DNA of 64,000 nt from an uncultured Clostridia bacterium (GTDB taxonomy: Bacteria; Bacillota; Clostridia; CAKSNL01; HGM11501): NCBI GenBank assembly GCA_934476235.1, contig CAKSNL010000004.1, positions 1 through 64,000 on the forward strand, read 5' to 3'. The position numbers and the translations under genes are program-made. Shown here in pieces: positions 49,144 through 57,196 of this stretch; the stretch's first letter is position 1; each line of letters begins with the position of its first letter. The notes under the pieces are model-generated. The model ran no database searches and was not told the origin of the DNA. It saw only the letters and a program-made list of their open reading frames with translations.

Positions 49144-49833
49144 CTAATTTTTGATAAATCCGCGGTCAGCCATGCTTGTAAATCCGCCGCCTCCGCCGAC
49201 AACTATGTGGTCGCAAAGCTCAATATCGAGAGGTCTGAGCGCAGACGCGACCTCGTTTGTCATATCAATATCCTGCTGAGACGGATGGGAGCTTCCCGAA
49301 GGGTGGTTGTGGCAGAGCACAACGTAATTTACCTTAGCGTCAAACGCCGCCTGTACTATCTTTCTTATGCTGACGTCCACCCTGTCCGCCGATCCGCGCG
49401 AGATGATCCTTTTGCTCTTGACCTGATTTTTAGCGTCCAGGCATACGACCGCCAGAACCTCCTCGCTCTCGCTTCCGATATAGTCCGCGCAGTAGCGCCC
49501 CGCCGCGGTAGAATTTGAAAGCGCGGTCTTATCCGTCTCCCATTTGGAGCGCATGTATTCTGCCGGAAGATGCCCGAGCGCCGATAAATAGCATGCCGTG
49601 TTAAGACCGATTCCGTCAACCTGCATAAGTGCGTTAACGTCCGCGTCCAGCACACCGGCAAGTGAGCCGAAACGGTCAATCAGCCTGTGCGCAATCGGGT
49701 TAGTGTCCGCTCTCGGAATTGTGTAAAAAAGCAATAACTCTAAAATTTCGTGCCCGCACCAGCCCTCAAATCCACCGTTACAAAACTTTTCCCTCACGCG
49801 CTCTCTGTGGCTTTTATGTACATTGCCTTCCAT
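49144..49833 (-). CDS. radC: RadC-family JAB-domain protein
   Basis: A 229-residue protein of typical RadC length: an N-terminal helix-hairpin-helix region (VDGIGLNTACYLSALG) and a C-terminal JAMM metal site CHNHPSGSSHPSQQD (His175, His177, Asp188). Despite the name, its biochemical role is unresolved. It has a strong promoter overlapping the stop codon of the upstream gene. Confidence 0.92.
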   Translation of the reverse strand: MEGNVHKSHRERVREKFCNGGFEGWCGHEILELLLFYTIPRADTNPIAHRLIDRFGSLAGVLDADVNALMQVDGIGLNTACYLSALGHLPAEYMRSKWETDKTALSNSTAAGRYCADYIGSESEEVLAVVCLDAKNQVKSKRIISRGSADRVDVSIRKIVQAAFDAKVNYVVLCHNHPSGSSHPSQQDIDMTNEVASALRPLDIELCDHIVVGGGGGFTSMADRGFIKN

Positions 49834-49860
49834 TTTATCACCCGTAAAAGTTTTTTTATT

Positions 49861-49889
49861 ATTTTACTATTTTTCTTTTATTTTGTCAA
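49861..49889 (-). promoter_or_regulatory. Promoter of radC
   Basis: Minus-strand TTGACA (49884-49889), 17 bp, TAAAAT (49861-49866). The TGA inside TTGACA is the stop codon of the preceding gene. Confidence 0.85.
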
Positions 49890-50512
49890 TCTGAAATTGT
49901 AAATGCCGAGGCTTTGACAGTCCTGCCGCGCCTTTGTGCGGCAAGGCAGATATCTGCGTTTCCGGTTCCCTCTTCAAGGGCCGCGGCAAACCCGTCAATA
50001 TCGCTTATCCAGACCTCCTCGGGAACCTCCAGCAAAAAGACCGCGCTTTTAGCTCCGGAAAGTACATCTTTCGCCTTAAGCTCACACTCAGAAAGGGAAC
50101 CTGCCCCGCCGAGGGGCTTATATTTAACATGCCCGATTCCGTAAAGCCTTTCGCCGATGTCAACGGTATTTATATATGCATAGCAGTCCAGGAGCTTTAA
50201 AAAATCGGAAAGCGCACATACGAGCTCACTCTCATTTGCCGATACCGCCGCATCAAGCAAGGGGTGCACCTTGCCGGGAGCACTCATATATACCGCGGCG
50301 CGAAGCGAAGCGGTCGTGCCCTCATCATATATTTTATCAAGCACCGCCGAGACCGCCTTATCCTCGCTTCTTGAGAAAAATACGAGCACGTCCGAATCCG
50401 AAAAATCCGAATCTTTAACAAGCTCATATTCCGTTTTCTTTATGAAATTATCAAGTCCGAACGAAAAAACGCTGACCTTCAGATCGGATATTTCGCAAGA
50501 ATATATCTCCAT
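49886..50512 (-). CDS. Unknown cytoplasmic protein
   Basis: A 208-residue soluble protein with no signal peptide or helix. It alternates strands and helices (VSVFSFGLDNFIKK, DVLVFFSRSEDKAVSAVLDKI, RLYGIGHVKYKPLGGAG, SAVFLLEVPEEVWISDIDGF). The C-terminal half faintly recalls the tubulin/FtsZ C-terminal domain in its spacing, which I rate as weak. It has an aaaggagc site and lies behind the tRNA-Pro terminator. Confidence 0.6.
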   Translation of the reverse strand: MEIYSCEISDLKVSVFSFGLDNFIKKTEYELVKDSDFSDSDVLVFFSRSEDKAVSAVLDKIYDEGTTASLRAAVYMSAPGKVHPLLDAAVSANESELVCALSDFLKLLDCYAYINTVDIGERLYGIGHVKYKPLGGAGSLSECELKAKDVLSGAKSAVFLLEVPEEVWISDIDGFAAALEEGTGNADICLAAQRRGRTVKASAFTISD

Positions 50513-50534
50513 AACAAGCTCCTTTTAACAAAAT

Positions 50535-50565
50535 AAAAATCCTGCCGCAAAGTGACAGGATTTTT
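50535..50565 (-). terminator. Terminator of tRNA-Pro
   Basis: aaaaatcctg / caggattttt with an 11-base loop, 3 bases beyond the encoded CCA of the tRNA. Confidence 0.85.
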
Positions 50566-50567
50566 CT

Positions 50568-50644
50568 TGGTCTGAGTGGGGAGGATCGAACTCCCGGCCT
50601 CTTGAACCCCATTCAAGCACGCTACCAATCTGCGCTACACCCAG
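50568..50644 (-). tRNA. tRNA-Pro (anticodon GGG)
   Basis: Minus-strand cloverleaf: acceptor ctgggtg/cactcag, D arm agcgcagattggtagcg, anticodon stem cttga/tcaag with loop atggggt (anticodon GGG, reading CCC), T loop ttcgatc and encoded CCA at 50570-50568. Confidence 0.93.
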
Positions 50645-50666
50645 ATATTTTTCAAACGCAAAATGT

Positions 50667-50695
50667 ATTATACCATAAAGTAATCGCCTTGTCAA
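50667..50695 (-). promoter_or_regulatory. Promoter of tRNA-Pro
   Basis: Minus-strand TTGACA (50690-50695), 17 bp, TATAAT (50667-50672), a perfect sigma-A match. Confidence 0.92.
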
Positions 50696-50699
50696 GGGG

Positions 50700-50905
50700 A
50701 AATGTGAAAAAAGTTATGTCCAAAAATCCGCCCGGTCTGTTCGTTCCCTTAAGGAACACCTTTACCAAAAGCGTGCCCGGCGAAAGAGATTCTGGCACCC
50801 GGGAAATCACGTTCGCGACCGACGATATCGGCGACACGCCCGGCTCTCCCCTTTTGGTCACGGCGACGCCCATCGCCGGGAAAAAAAGCTTATTATAAAT
50901 AAAGT
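50700..50905 (-). pseudogene. Fragment of a YitT/DUF6198-like membrane protein
   Basis: The only unassigned stretch between recG and tRNA-Pro. On the minus strand it reads MGVAVTKRGEPGVSPISSV, then ANVISRVPESLSPGTLLVK, like the first helices of DUF6198/YitT-type membrane proteins (GTSPISS...PLSLGT pattern). Only about 60 codons survive, with no start site and a truncated end. An alternative is a chance frame. Confidence 0.4.
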
Positions 50906-50934
50906 ATATCTTTTGAAAGTTTCCTTTGCCGTCA

Positions 50935-52986
50935 TTAATTGAACATCCCTTCCGCGCCCTTGCCGGAGAACATTGAAATGACGTTCTTCTTAAGAAGCGC
51001 ATTTTCTTCGCTCGATAGATTTTCATCGTGCGCGAGGACCTCTCCCGCCGCCGCACTCGCCTCCGAGAGCACCGCGCCGTCGCGCGCAATATCGCCAATC
51101 TTCATTTCCGGAAGCCCGTGCTGGCGCGTTCCGAATATCTCGCCCGGACCGCGAAGCTCAAGGTCCTTGGACGCTATTAAAAATCCGTCCTCGGTCGACT
51201 CTAAGATTCCGAGTCTCTCGCGCGTGTTTTTGCCCTCCGAATCGGAGAAAAGCACGCAGTAGCTCTGCTTTTTTCCGCGCCCGACTCTGCCCCTTAACTG
51301 ATGAAGCTGGGCAAGCCCGAACCTTTCCGCGTTTTCCACCACCATCAGCGTCGCATTGGGCACATTCACGCCGACCTCGATGACCGTGGTGGAAACCAGT
51401 ATTTTGATTTCTCCCGAGCAAAAGCGCTCCATTATCTCCTCTTTTTCGCTGCTTTTCATCTTGCCGTGCACAAAGCCGACCGCGATGTCCGGAAAAATCT
51501 CTTTATCCAGCCTTTCGGCGTATTCGGTGACCGATTTAAGCTCTGCGGAATCCCCTTCGGAAACCATCGGGCACACTATGTATACCTGACTGCCTTCGTC
51601 AACGTTCTTTTCGACAAAATTATATATCCTTCGGCGCATATCCTCGCCGACGACGTAGGTCTTTATATTCTGCCTGCCGGGGGGAAGCTCGTCGATGACC
51701 GATATGTCAAGGTCGCTGTATAAAATGAGCGCGAGAGTTCTCGGTATCGGCGTTGCCGTCATAACCAAAATGTGCGGCGCCCTTTTCGCCTTTCCCGCAA
51801 GCGACGCGCGCTGTCTGACTCCGAAGCGGTGCTGCTCGTCCGTTATAACAAGTGTCAGATCGGAAAAAACAACGTCGTCCGAAAAAAGCGCGTGAGTGCC
51901 GACCAGAATATCGGTCTCCCCGTTTTTCAGGTCTTCAATTATCTCCCTTCGTTCCTTTGCCCTTGTGGAGCCGGTCAAAAGCGATATCTTAAAGTCCGGA
52001 AGCATTGCCGAGAGCGACTCGTAATGCTGGCGCGCCAAAAGCTCCGTCGGCGCCATCATGGCGCCCTGGTGCGAATTTTTTACCGTCATATAAAGCGCCG
52101 CCGCGGCGACCGCGGTCTTTCCGCTCCCGACATCGCCCTGTACCAGGCGGTTCATGGGCTTGTCCCTTTTAAGGTCTCCCGCTATCTCCCCCACAACGCG
52201 CCTTTGCGCTCCCGTGAAGCTGAACGGAAGCTTTTTTTCAAACTTTACAAAATCCGTCTCCTTATAAGGCGTGCCGGAAAGCGCCTTTCTTCTGCCGGAC
52301 AAGAGCCTCATTCCGAGGTTTAAATAGAAAAACTCCTCAAACACCATGCGCCTTTGAGCACTGTTGTAGTCGTCAATATTATCGGGAAAATGAAGGTTTT
52401 TTATCGCTGTTTTAACGTCCGAAAGTCCGTATCGCTCACGTATGGAATCGGGCAGCGTTTCCTCCAATAAAGAGAGCGACTGCTCCACACATTTTTTTGC
52501 GACTGACTGCATGGTTTTCTGCGAAAGCCCGGCGGTCGAAGCGTACACCGGGACGATACGCCCGACGGAAAGGTTTCGCCCTCCCGCCTCATACACCGGG
52601 TTTATCATTTCCGTCTTCCCGAACGCGCATTTTACAAGCCCGTAAAACGAATATACCTCGCCCTGCTTTAAGTTTTTGACCACATATTTATTATTGTAAA
52701 AGACTGCGTTTAAAAAGCCCGACTCATCGCGCAGCGTGACTGAATATATGGTGAAGTTTTTTCTTATTCTCCTCACCTGAACGCCCGAAAACACCGCCGC
52801 GCGGATGAACGCGTTTTCCCCGTGCGTGAGCGACGCAATATCCTTTGCCTCCGAACGGTCCTCCGTTCTGTAGGGAAAGTGATAAAGCATGTCGCGCACG
52901 GTTTCGACGCCGACCTTGCCGAGCTTTTGCGCCGTGCTTTTTCCCACACCGCCGAGCGCGGTGATTTTTTCATTGGGATCTGTCAT
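50935..52986 (-). CDS. recG: ATP-dependent DNA helicase RecG
   Basis: A 683-residue protein of family length. It has an N-terminal wedge/OB domain (about 60-160), Walker A GDVGSGKTA at about 282, a DEQH box (ITDEQHRFG), TATPIPRTLAL, and C-terminal motifs HGKMKSSEKEEIMERF, STTVIEVGVNVPNA and QLRGRVGRGKKQSYC. RecG remodels stalled forks and Holliday junctions. The ATG is 8 bases after a GGAGG that lies just beyond a terminator hairpin. Confidence 0.97.
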   Translation of the reverse strand: MTDPNEKITALGGVGKSTAQKLGKVGVETVRDMLYHFPYRTEDRSEAKDIASLTHGENAFIRAAVFSGVQVRRIRKNFTIYSVTLRDESGFLNAVFYNNKYVVKNLKQGEVYSFYGLVKCAFGKTEMINPVYEAGGRNLSVGRIVPVYASTAGLSQKTMQSVAKKCVEQSLSLLEETLPDSIRERYGLSDVKTAIKNLHFPDNIDDYNSAQRRMVFEEFFYLNLGMRLLSGRRKALSGTPYKETDFVKFEKKLPFSFTGAQRRVVGEIAGDLKRDKPMNRLVQGDVGSGKTAVAAAALYMTVKNSHQGAMMAPTELLARQHYESLSAMLPDFKISLLTGSTRAKERREIIEDLKNGETDILVGTHALFSDDVVFSDLTLVITDEQHRFGVRQRASLAGKAKRAPHILVMTATPIPRTLALILYSDLDISVIDELPPGRQNIKTYVVGEDMRRRIYNFVEKNVDEGSQVYIVCPMVSEGDSAELKSVTEYAERLDKEIFPDIAVGFVHGKMKSSEKEEIMERFCSGEIKILVSTTVIEVGVNVPNATLMVVENAERFGLAQLHQLRGRVGRGKKQSYCVLFSDSEGKNTRERLGILESTEDGFLIASKDLELRGPGEIFGTRQHGLPEMKIGDIARDGAVLSEASAAAGEVLAHDENLSSEENALLKKNVISMFSGKGAEGMFN

Positions 52987-52995
52987 AAATCCTCC

Positions 52996-53021
52996 AAAAA
53001 GGCGGTGTTTAAAACACCGCC
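52996..53021 (-). terminator. Terminator or attenuator between fakA-like gene and recG
   Basis: ggcggtgttt / aaacaccgcc followed on the minus strand by TTTTT, directly ahead of the recG ribosome site. It should lower recG expression from the upstream operon. Confidence 0.75.
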
Positions 53022-53031
53022 CCGATACGTT

Positions 53032-54672
53032 TTATTCTGCCGATAAAATATAACTGTAGACCGGCTGACCGCCGTTATAGAGCGAAACATCCGCGTCCGG
53101 GAATTCTTCCTCGGCAAAGGCGCGAAGCTCCTCGGCTTCTTCTTCTTTAACATCCTCGCCGTAAATTACCGTAATAAGCTCCGATTCCTCATCCGCAACG
53201 GATTTTATGATATCCTCGGCAATCTTATTTACCTCGTTTCCGACGGAAACGATCTTTCCGCCCGAAAGCCCCAGTATATCGTCCGTGTGAATTTCCTTCC
53301 CGTCAACCGCCGTGTCTCTCACCGCGTGGGTGATAAGTCCCGTTTTGACCTTAGACGCCGCATTCTTCATGTTTTGTGCATTCTCGCCGCCTGACGCCTG
53401 CGGCTCGAAAGCCACGAGAGCGGAGATGCCCTCCGGTATGCTCTTTGTCGGCACGACAAAAATGTTTTTATCGGATATTTCCGCCGCCTGATCGGCAGAC
53501 ATGATTATGTTCTTATTATTCGGAAGAATGATTATATTTTCGGCGTTTACCGCGTCGACCGCGGAGAGGATATCCTCCGTTGAGGGATTCATAGTCTGCC
53601 CTCCCGATATAACGCGCGCCCCGAGGTCCGAAAAGAGCCCCTCGACTCCCGCGCCGGCGCCGACCGCAATAACCGCGTTCCTGCTTGCCGGAACGGCGGG
53701 TTTTGCTTCTTCCTTCTTCTCCTCCGGCTTTGCTTCCTCTTTATTTACAATGTTACTGTGCTGAAGCTTCATATTCTCAATCTTCACGGTCGAAAGCTCG
53801 CCGAGGCGCACCGCGTGCTCCAGTACGAAGCCGGGATTGTTGGTGTGAATGTGCACCTTTATAATGTCATCATCGTCAATAACGACCATGCAGTCGCCTA
53901 TCTTGGAGATAGCGCTCTTCATTTTGTCCGACTTTATCGCCGGGCTGGACTTTTCCACGATGAATTCCGTGCAGTAGGTAAATTTAATATCCGACGCGTC
54001 AATCTTCGACTGCGCGCTCTTTTCTCCCGAAGCTTCCTCTTTTTCATCGGAAGCGACAATCTCGCCAGTTTCAAGGTATGAGAGCATTCCGCCGAAAATG
54101 AACATTAGACCCTGACCGCCCGCGTCCACAACCCCCGCCTGGCGAAGTGCCGGAAGCATGTTTGTGGTCTCCTCAAGCGTCTTATTTCCTTTTGCCACGA
54201 TCTCTTTTAAAAATGCGGTAAAATCCTCTTCATTTTCCGCTTCCCTCGCCCCGTCGGCGCACGCTCTTATAACGGTTAAAATTGTACCCTCGGTCGGCTT
54301 CATGACCGCGCGGTAAGCCGAAAGCTCGCCTTCTTTTAACGCCGCGGCGAAATCGAACCGATTAAAGCTTTCTTTCCCTTTCATTGCCGTTGCGATACCG
54401 CGGAATATCTGCGATAAGATAACGCCCGAATTTCCGCGCGCCCCGCGGAGCGTGAAGGACGCCGCCGCACGTGCAACCTCGTCCGCCGATGACGAGTCGT
54501 AAGGAATATTCTTTGCGGCGTTTTTAAACGTTAAGCTCATATTCGTTCCCGTGTCGCCGTCCGGCACCGGGAAAACATTCAAAGCGTCAACCTTCGCTTT
54601 ATTGTTTGAAAGATTGTTGGAGCCGGACTTTATCATGAGAGCAAAAGTTCCGGCGGAAATTTCTTTGATCAC
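53032..54672 (-). CDS. fakA: Fatty-acid-kinase-like DAK2-domain protein (FakA/YloV)
   Basis: A 546-residue protein. The DAK2 kinase domain (about 1-200) has ALNVFPVPDGDTGTNMSLTF and LRGARGNSGVILSQIFRG, the ADP/magnesium-binding part. A middle domain (about 220-310) and a C-terminal DAK1-like domain (with ILPNNKNIIMSADQAAE) follow. FakA phosphorylates fatty acids bound to FakB for phospholipid synthesis. AAGGAGG lies 8 bases before the GTG chosen here; an ATG two codons earlier is possible. It sits behind an Asp23-like gene, the usual yloU-yloV-recG order. Confidence 0.9.
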   Translation of the reverse strand: MIKEISAGTFALMIKSGSNNLSNNKAKVDALNVFPVPDGDTGTNMSLTFKNAAKNIPYDSSSADEVARAAASFTLRGARGNSGVILSQIFRGIATAMKGKESFNRFDFAAALKEGELSAYRAVMKPTEGTILTVIRACADGAREAENEEDFTAFLKEIVAKGNKTLEETTNMLPALRQAGVVDAGGQGLMFIFGGMLSYLETGEIVASDEKEEASGEKSAQSKIDASDIKFTYCTEFIVEKSSPAIKSDKMKSAISKIGDCMVVIDDDDIIKVHIHTNNPGFVLEHAVRLGELSTVKIENMKLQHSNIVNKEEAKPEEKKEEAKPAVPASRNAVIAVGAGAGVEGLFSDLGARVISGGQTMNPSTEDILSAVDAVNAENIIILPNNKNIIMSADQAAEISDKNIFVVPTKSIPEGISALVAFEPQASGGENAQNMKNAASKVKTGLITHAVRDTAVDGKEIHTDDILGLSGGKIVSVGNEVNKIAEDIIKSVADEESELITVIYGEDVKEEEAEELRAFAEEEFPDADVSLYNGGQPVYSYILSAE

Positions 54673-54685
54673 TGTCATTTCCTCC

Positions 54686-55045
54686 TTAGCCATTCGCTCT
54701 TATCGACTCAACATACACGCGGACGATTTCAACCGAAAACCCCGTCATAGCGCTGACCTGATAGCGCACGTTGTGAATAATGCTCTCGCATATCGCCGAT
54801 ATATTAAGCCCGTACTGTGTGACAATGTGAAGCGAAATGTGAAGTCTGTTTTCCTCATCTATCGAGACCTTCACACCCTTGGACGACGTTTCGCCCTTTA
54901 AAAGGCTCGCCGCGGCGTCCGCCGTCGACCTGTACGCCATGCCGACAACGCCGTAGCTTGCCGATGCGACAGTCGCCGCTATCTTTGCGATGACCGCCTC
55001 ATCTATTATAATATCTCCCAAAACGTTTTCTATTTTGCCAATCAT
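54686..55045 (-). CDS. Asp23/Gls24-family protein (YloU)
   Basis: A 119-residue protein with the family pattern: GDIIIDEAVIAKIAATVAS, ASYGVVGMAY, then a beta strand rich in Val/Ile (VKVSIDEENRLHISLHIVTQYG) and a C-terminal VRVYVESI. The family is linked to envelope stress, and YloU-type proteins sit beside fakA. Start after GGAGGTG. Confidence 0.88.
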   Translation of the reverse strand: MIGKIENVLGDIIIDEAVIAKIAATVASASYGVVGMAYRSTADAAASLLKGETSSKGVKVSIDEENRLHISLHIVTQYGLNISAICESIIHNVRYQVSAMTGFSVEIVRVYVESIRANG

Positions 55046-55096
55046 GGGACACCTCCGGAAATAATTTATTGTATGTTAATAAATGTATGATAATAT

Positions 55097-55125
55097 ATTA
55101 TACTACATTTATATTATTTTGTAAA
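55097..55125 (-). promoter_or_regulatory. Promoter of the yloU-fakA-recG operon
   Basis: Minus-strand TTTACA (55120-55125), 17 bp, TATAAT (55097-55102). Confidence 0.75.
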
Positions 55126-55129
55126 GCAT

Positions 55130-55158
55130 TTGACCTTTTTATTTTTTTGTGGTATACT
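55130..55158 (+). promoter_or_regulatory. Promoter of the cytidylate-kinase-like operon
   Basis: TTGACC (55130-55135), 17 bp, TATACT (55153-55158), back to back with the yloU promoter. Confidence 0.85.
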
Positions 55159-55191
55159 GTAGTTACAAATTTTTCAAGGAGGGATTTTTTC

Positions 55192-55791
55192 ATGAGCGGA
55201 ACAATAATCACAATAGCAAGGCAGTACGGAAGCGGCGGAAGAAGCACCGGCAAGGAGCTTTCCAAGCTTTTGGGCATTCCTTTTTATGACCGCGCGATCG
55301 TGGATCTGGCAGCCAAGGAGAGCGGGATGGACGCCGACTTTATTTCCGACGGCGAGCAGAAGGTTACGACAAGCATGCTCTTTAACGTTGCGGCAATGGG
55401 CTACGGCGGATATTTTACGGATGCGGGCAACAGTCTCACTGATAAAATTTATCTTGCGGAAAGCCGCGTTATAACCTCTGTTGCGAAAAAGGGTCCGTGC
55501 GTTATAGTGGGCCGCTGCGCCGACTATATATTAAAGGACGGATATGACACTTTCACGGTATTTATGCATGCGCCCGACCAGATAAGAACCGAGCGCGTCA
55601 TGAAGGAGAAAAATATCACCGAAAAAGAGGCGGCAAAGCTTATAAAGCTTTCCGACAAGCGCCGCTCGAAGCACTATGAGCACTACACCGGTCACAAGTG
55701 GGGCTCTGCGAGAAACTATAATCTCTGTATCGACGGCGGAAGGATCGATCCCGAGACCGCGGCGAAGATGATTCTTTCCGCGCTCAAATGA
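55192..55791 (+). CDS. Cytidylate-kinase-like protein
   Basis: A 199-residue P-loop protein of the cytidylate-kinase-like group. ITIARQYGSGGRSTGKELSKL is the nucleotide loop, GIPFYDRAIV follows, and VIVGRCADYILKD and HKWGSARNYNLCIDGGRI lie further on. Members of this group are abundant in clostridia; whether they phosphorylate CMP is uncertain. The start has caaggagggatttttt. It heads a five-gene run of tightly spaced plus-strand genes. Confidence 0.85.
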   Translation: MSGTIITIARQYGSGGRSTGKELSKLLGIPFYDRAIVDLAAKESGMDADFISDGEQKVTTSMLFNVAAMGYGGYFTDAGNSLTDKIYLAESRVITSVAKKGPCVIVGRCADYILKDGYDTFTVFMHAPDQIRTERVMKEKNITEKEAAKLIKLSDKRRSKHYEHYTGHKWGSARNYNLCIDGGRIDPETAAKMILSALK

Positions 55792-56402
55792 CGGATAAAT
55801 TTAAAGCGCTTTCCTTTAAGAAAAAGTCAGAATATATTTATGACTACTACAAAGCACCTTTGATCATCGCGCTTTTATCGGTTCTCGTTTTGTCATATTT
55901 TTTTTATTCGCATCTTACAAAAGAAAAATATGATGCCGAGATACTTTATGCCGGCTCATACTATTTTACTTCGGAGTATGAGTCAGCCATATCCTCGCTT
56001 GCCGAGCTTGGAGAGGACGCAGACAAAAACGGGGAAAAAAAGCTTAAGTTTGACCAGTTTTCCTATACCGATATTTACGGTGCGGAGTATAAGGTCACAA
56101 TGACGGTAACGCTTTCAAACATCGTAAAATCCGGAAAAGAGAACATTCTCTGGCTTGATGAGGAGCGGCTCAAAATGCTTCTTCCCGAGATAGAAGACTT
56201 TCTTCTTCCCGTGTCCGAATGGGCTCATGGCGCAGAGTCTTGCGGCACATATTTCGTGAACCTTTCAAAAAGCGCCCTCTTAAAGGAAAAAGGAATCCCG
56301 GCGGACGGAATATATATGGCGGTCGTCCGCGCGAAGGACACCGGCAGCGCTAAAAGTAAAAACACGCTTGCGGTCGCCGGGGAAATTGCAAAAGAAAACT
56401 AA
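55788..56402 (+). CDS. Unknown membrane-anchored protein
   Basis: A 204-residue protein with a charged N-terminus, one helix at about 24-42 (LIIALLSVLVLSYFFYSHL) and an outside domain of about 160 residues with no motif that I recognise (DAEILYAGSYYFTSEYES, ILWLDEERLKMLLPEIED). It overlaps the kinase-like gene by 4 bases and precedes coaX by 14, so it is part of that operon. Confidence 0.7.
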   Translation: MTDKFKALSFKKKSEYIYDYYKAPLIIALLSVLVLSYFFYSHLTKEKYDAEILYAGSYYFTSEYESAISSLAELGEDADKNGEKKLKFDQFSYTDIYGAEYKVTMTVTLSNIVKSGKENILWLDEERLKMLLPEIEDFLLPVSEWAHGAESCGTYFVNLSKSALLKEKGIPADGIYMAVVRAKDTGSAKSKNTLAVAGEIAKEN

Positions 56403-56416
56403 AAGGGGCTAAGAAA

Positions 56417-57181
56417 ATGATACTTGCGGTTGACATCGGAAATTCAAACATCGTGATAGGCGCGATAGATGACGGGAAAATTCTTTTCATTTCGCGCCTT
56501 GAAACAAACCACAATCGGCTTGAGGACGAATACGCGACCTACATCAAGGGTATTTTAGAGCTTTACGGAGCTGATAAGACCGCCTTTTCGGGGGCAATTA
56601 TTTCAAGCGTCGTTCCTCCGCTGTCGGACGTTTTGGAGCACGCCGTGTCAAAGCTTATCGGGATTCACCCCATCATTTTGGGTCCCGGCATCAAGACGGG
56701 GCTTAATATAAGGACTAACGATCCCGGTCAGCTCGGGAGCGACATTGTGGCAAATAACGTCGCGGCGCTGAATTTGTATTCGGGACCTGTCATCGTCATT
56801 GATATGGGCACGGCGACGACGATTTCCGCAAGCGACGCGGAAAACAATTTCATCGGATGCGCGATCATGCCCGGTGTCACAACATCCTTAAACGCTCTTA
56901 CCAAAAAGGCGGCTCTGCTTCAGGAGATAAACTACCGCGCGCCGGAGCACGTCATCGGCACCAACACGCCGGACTGCATGCGCTCGGGCATTGTGTACGG
57001 CACCGCCTCGATGGTGGACGGGATGATTGACCGCTTTTTGTCCGAGCTTAACATGCCGGCAAAGGTCATCGCAACCGGCGGTCACGCAAAATACATTGTG
57101 CCTCACTGCAAAAACAAGATAATATACGACCCGAATCTTCTTCTTTCCGGGCTTTACATTATTTACAAAAAGAACTCTTAA
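56417..57181 (+). CDS. coaX: Type III pantothenate kinase
   Basis: A 254-residue ASKHA-fold kinase. ILAVDIGNSNIVIGAI is the phosphate-1 loop, GADKTAFSGAIISSVVPPL follows, VIVIDMGTATTISASD is the catalytic/phosphate-2 region, and AKVIATGGHAKYI is the adenosine loop. It makes 4'-phosphopantothenate, the first step of CoA synthesis, and needs a monovalent cation. Start after ggggctaagaaa. Confidence 0.95.
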   Translation: MILAVDIGNSNIVIGAIDDGKILFISRLETNHNRLEDEYATYIKGILELYGADKTAFSGAIISSVVPPLSDVLEHAVSKLIGIHPIILGPGIKTGLNIRTNDPGQLGSDIVANNVAALNLYSGPVIVIDMGTATTISASDAENNFIGCAIMPGVTTSLNALTKKAALLQEINYRAPEHVIGTNTPDCMRSGIVYGTASMVDGMIDRFLSELNMPAKVIATGGHAKYIVPHCKNKIIYDPNLLLSGLYIIYKKNS

Positions 57182-57196
57182 GGAGATGGATCGGGT

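Noticed and set aside
49886..50512. Assignment of the 208-residue protein to the FtsZ/tubulin family
   Set aside because: Only a faint resemblance in the C-terminal half; the GTP-binding tubulin motif is absent.
50652..51098. A 148-codon minus-strand frame over the recG end
   Set aside because: Half of it lies out of frame inside recG. Only its later part is retained, as a possible fossil.
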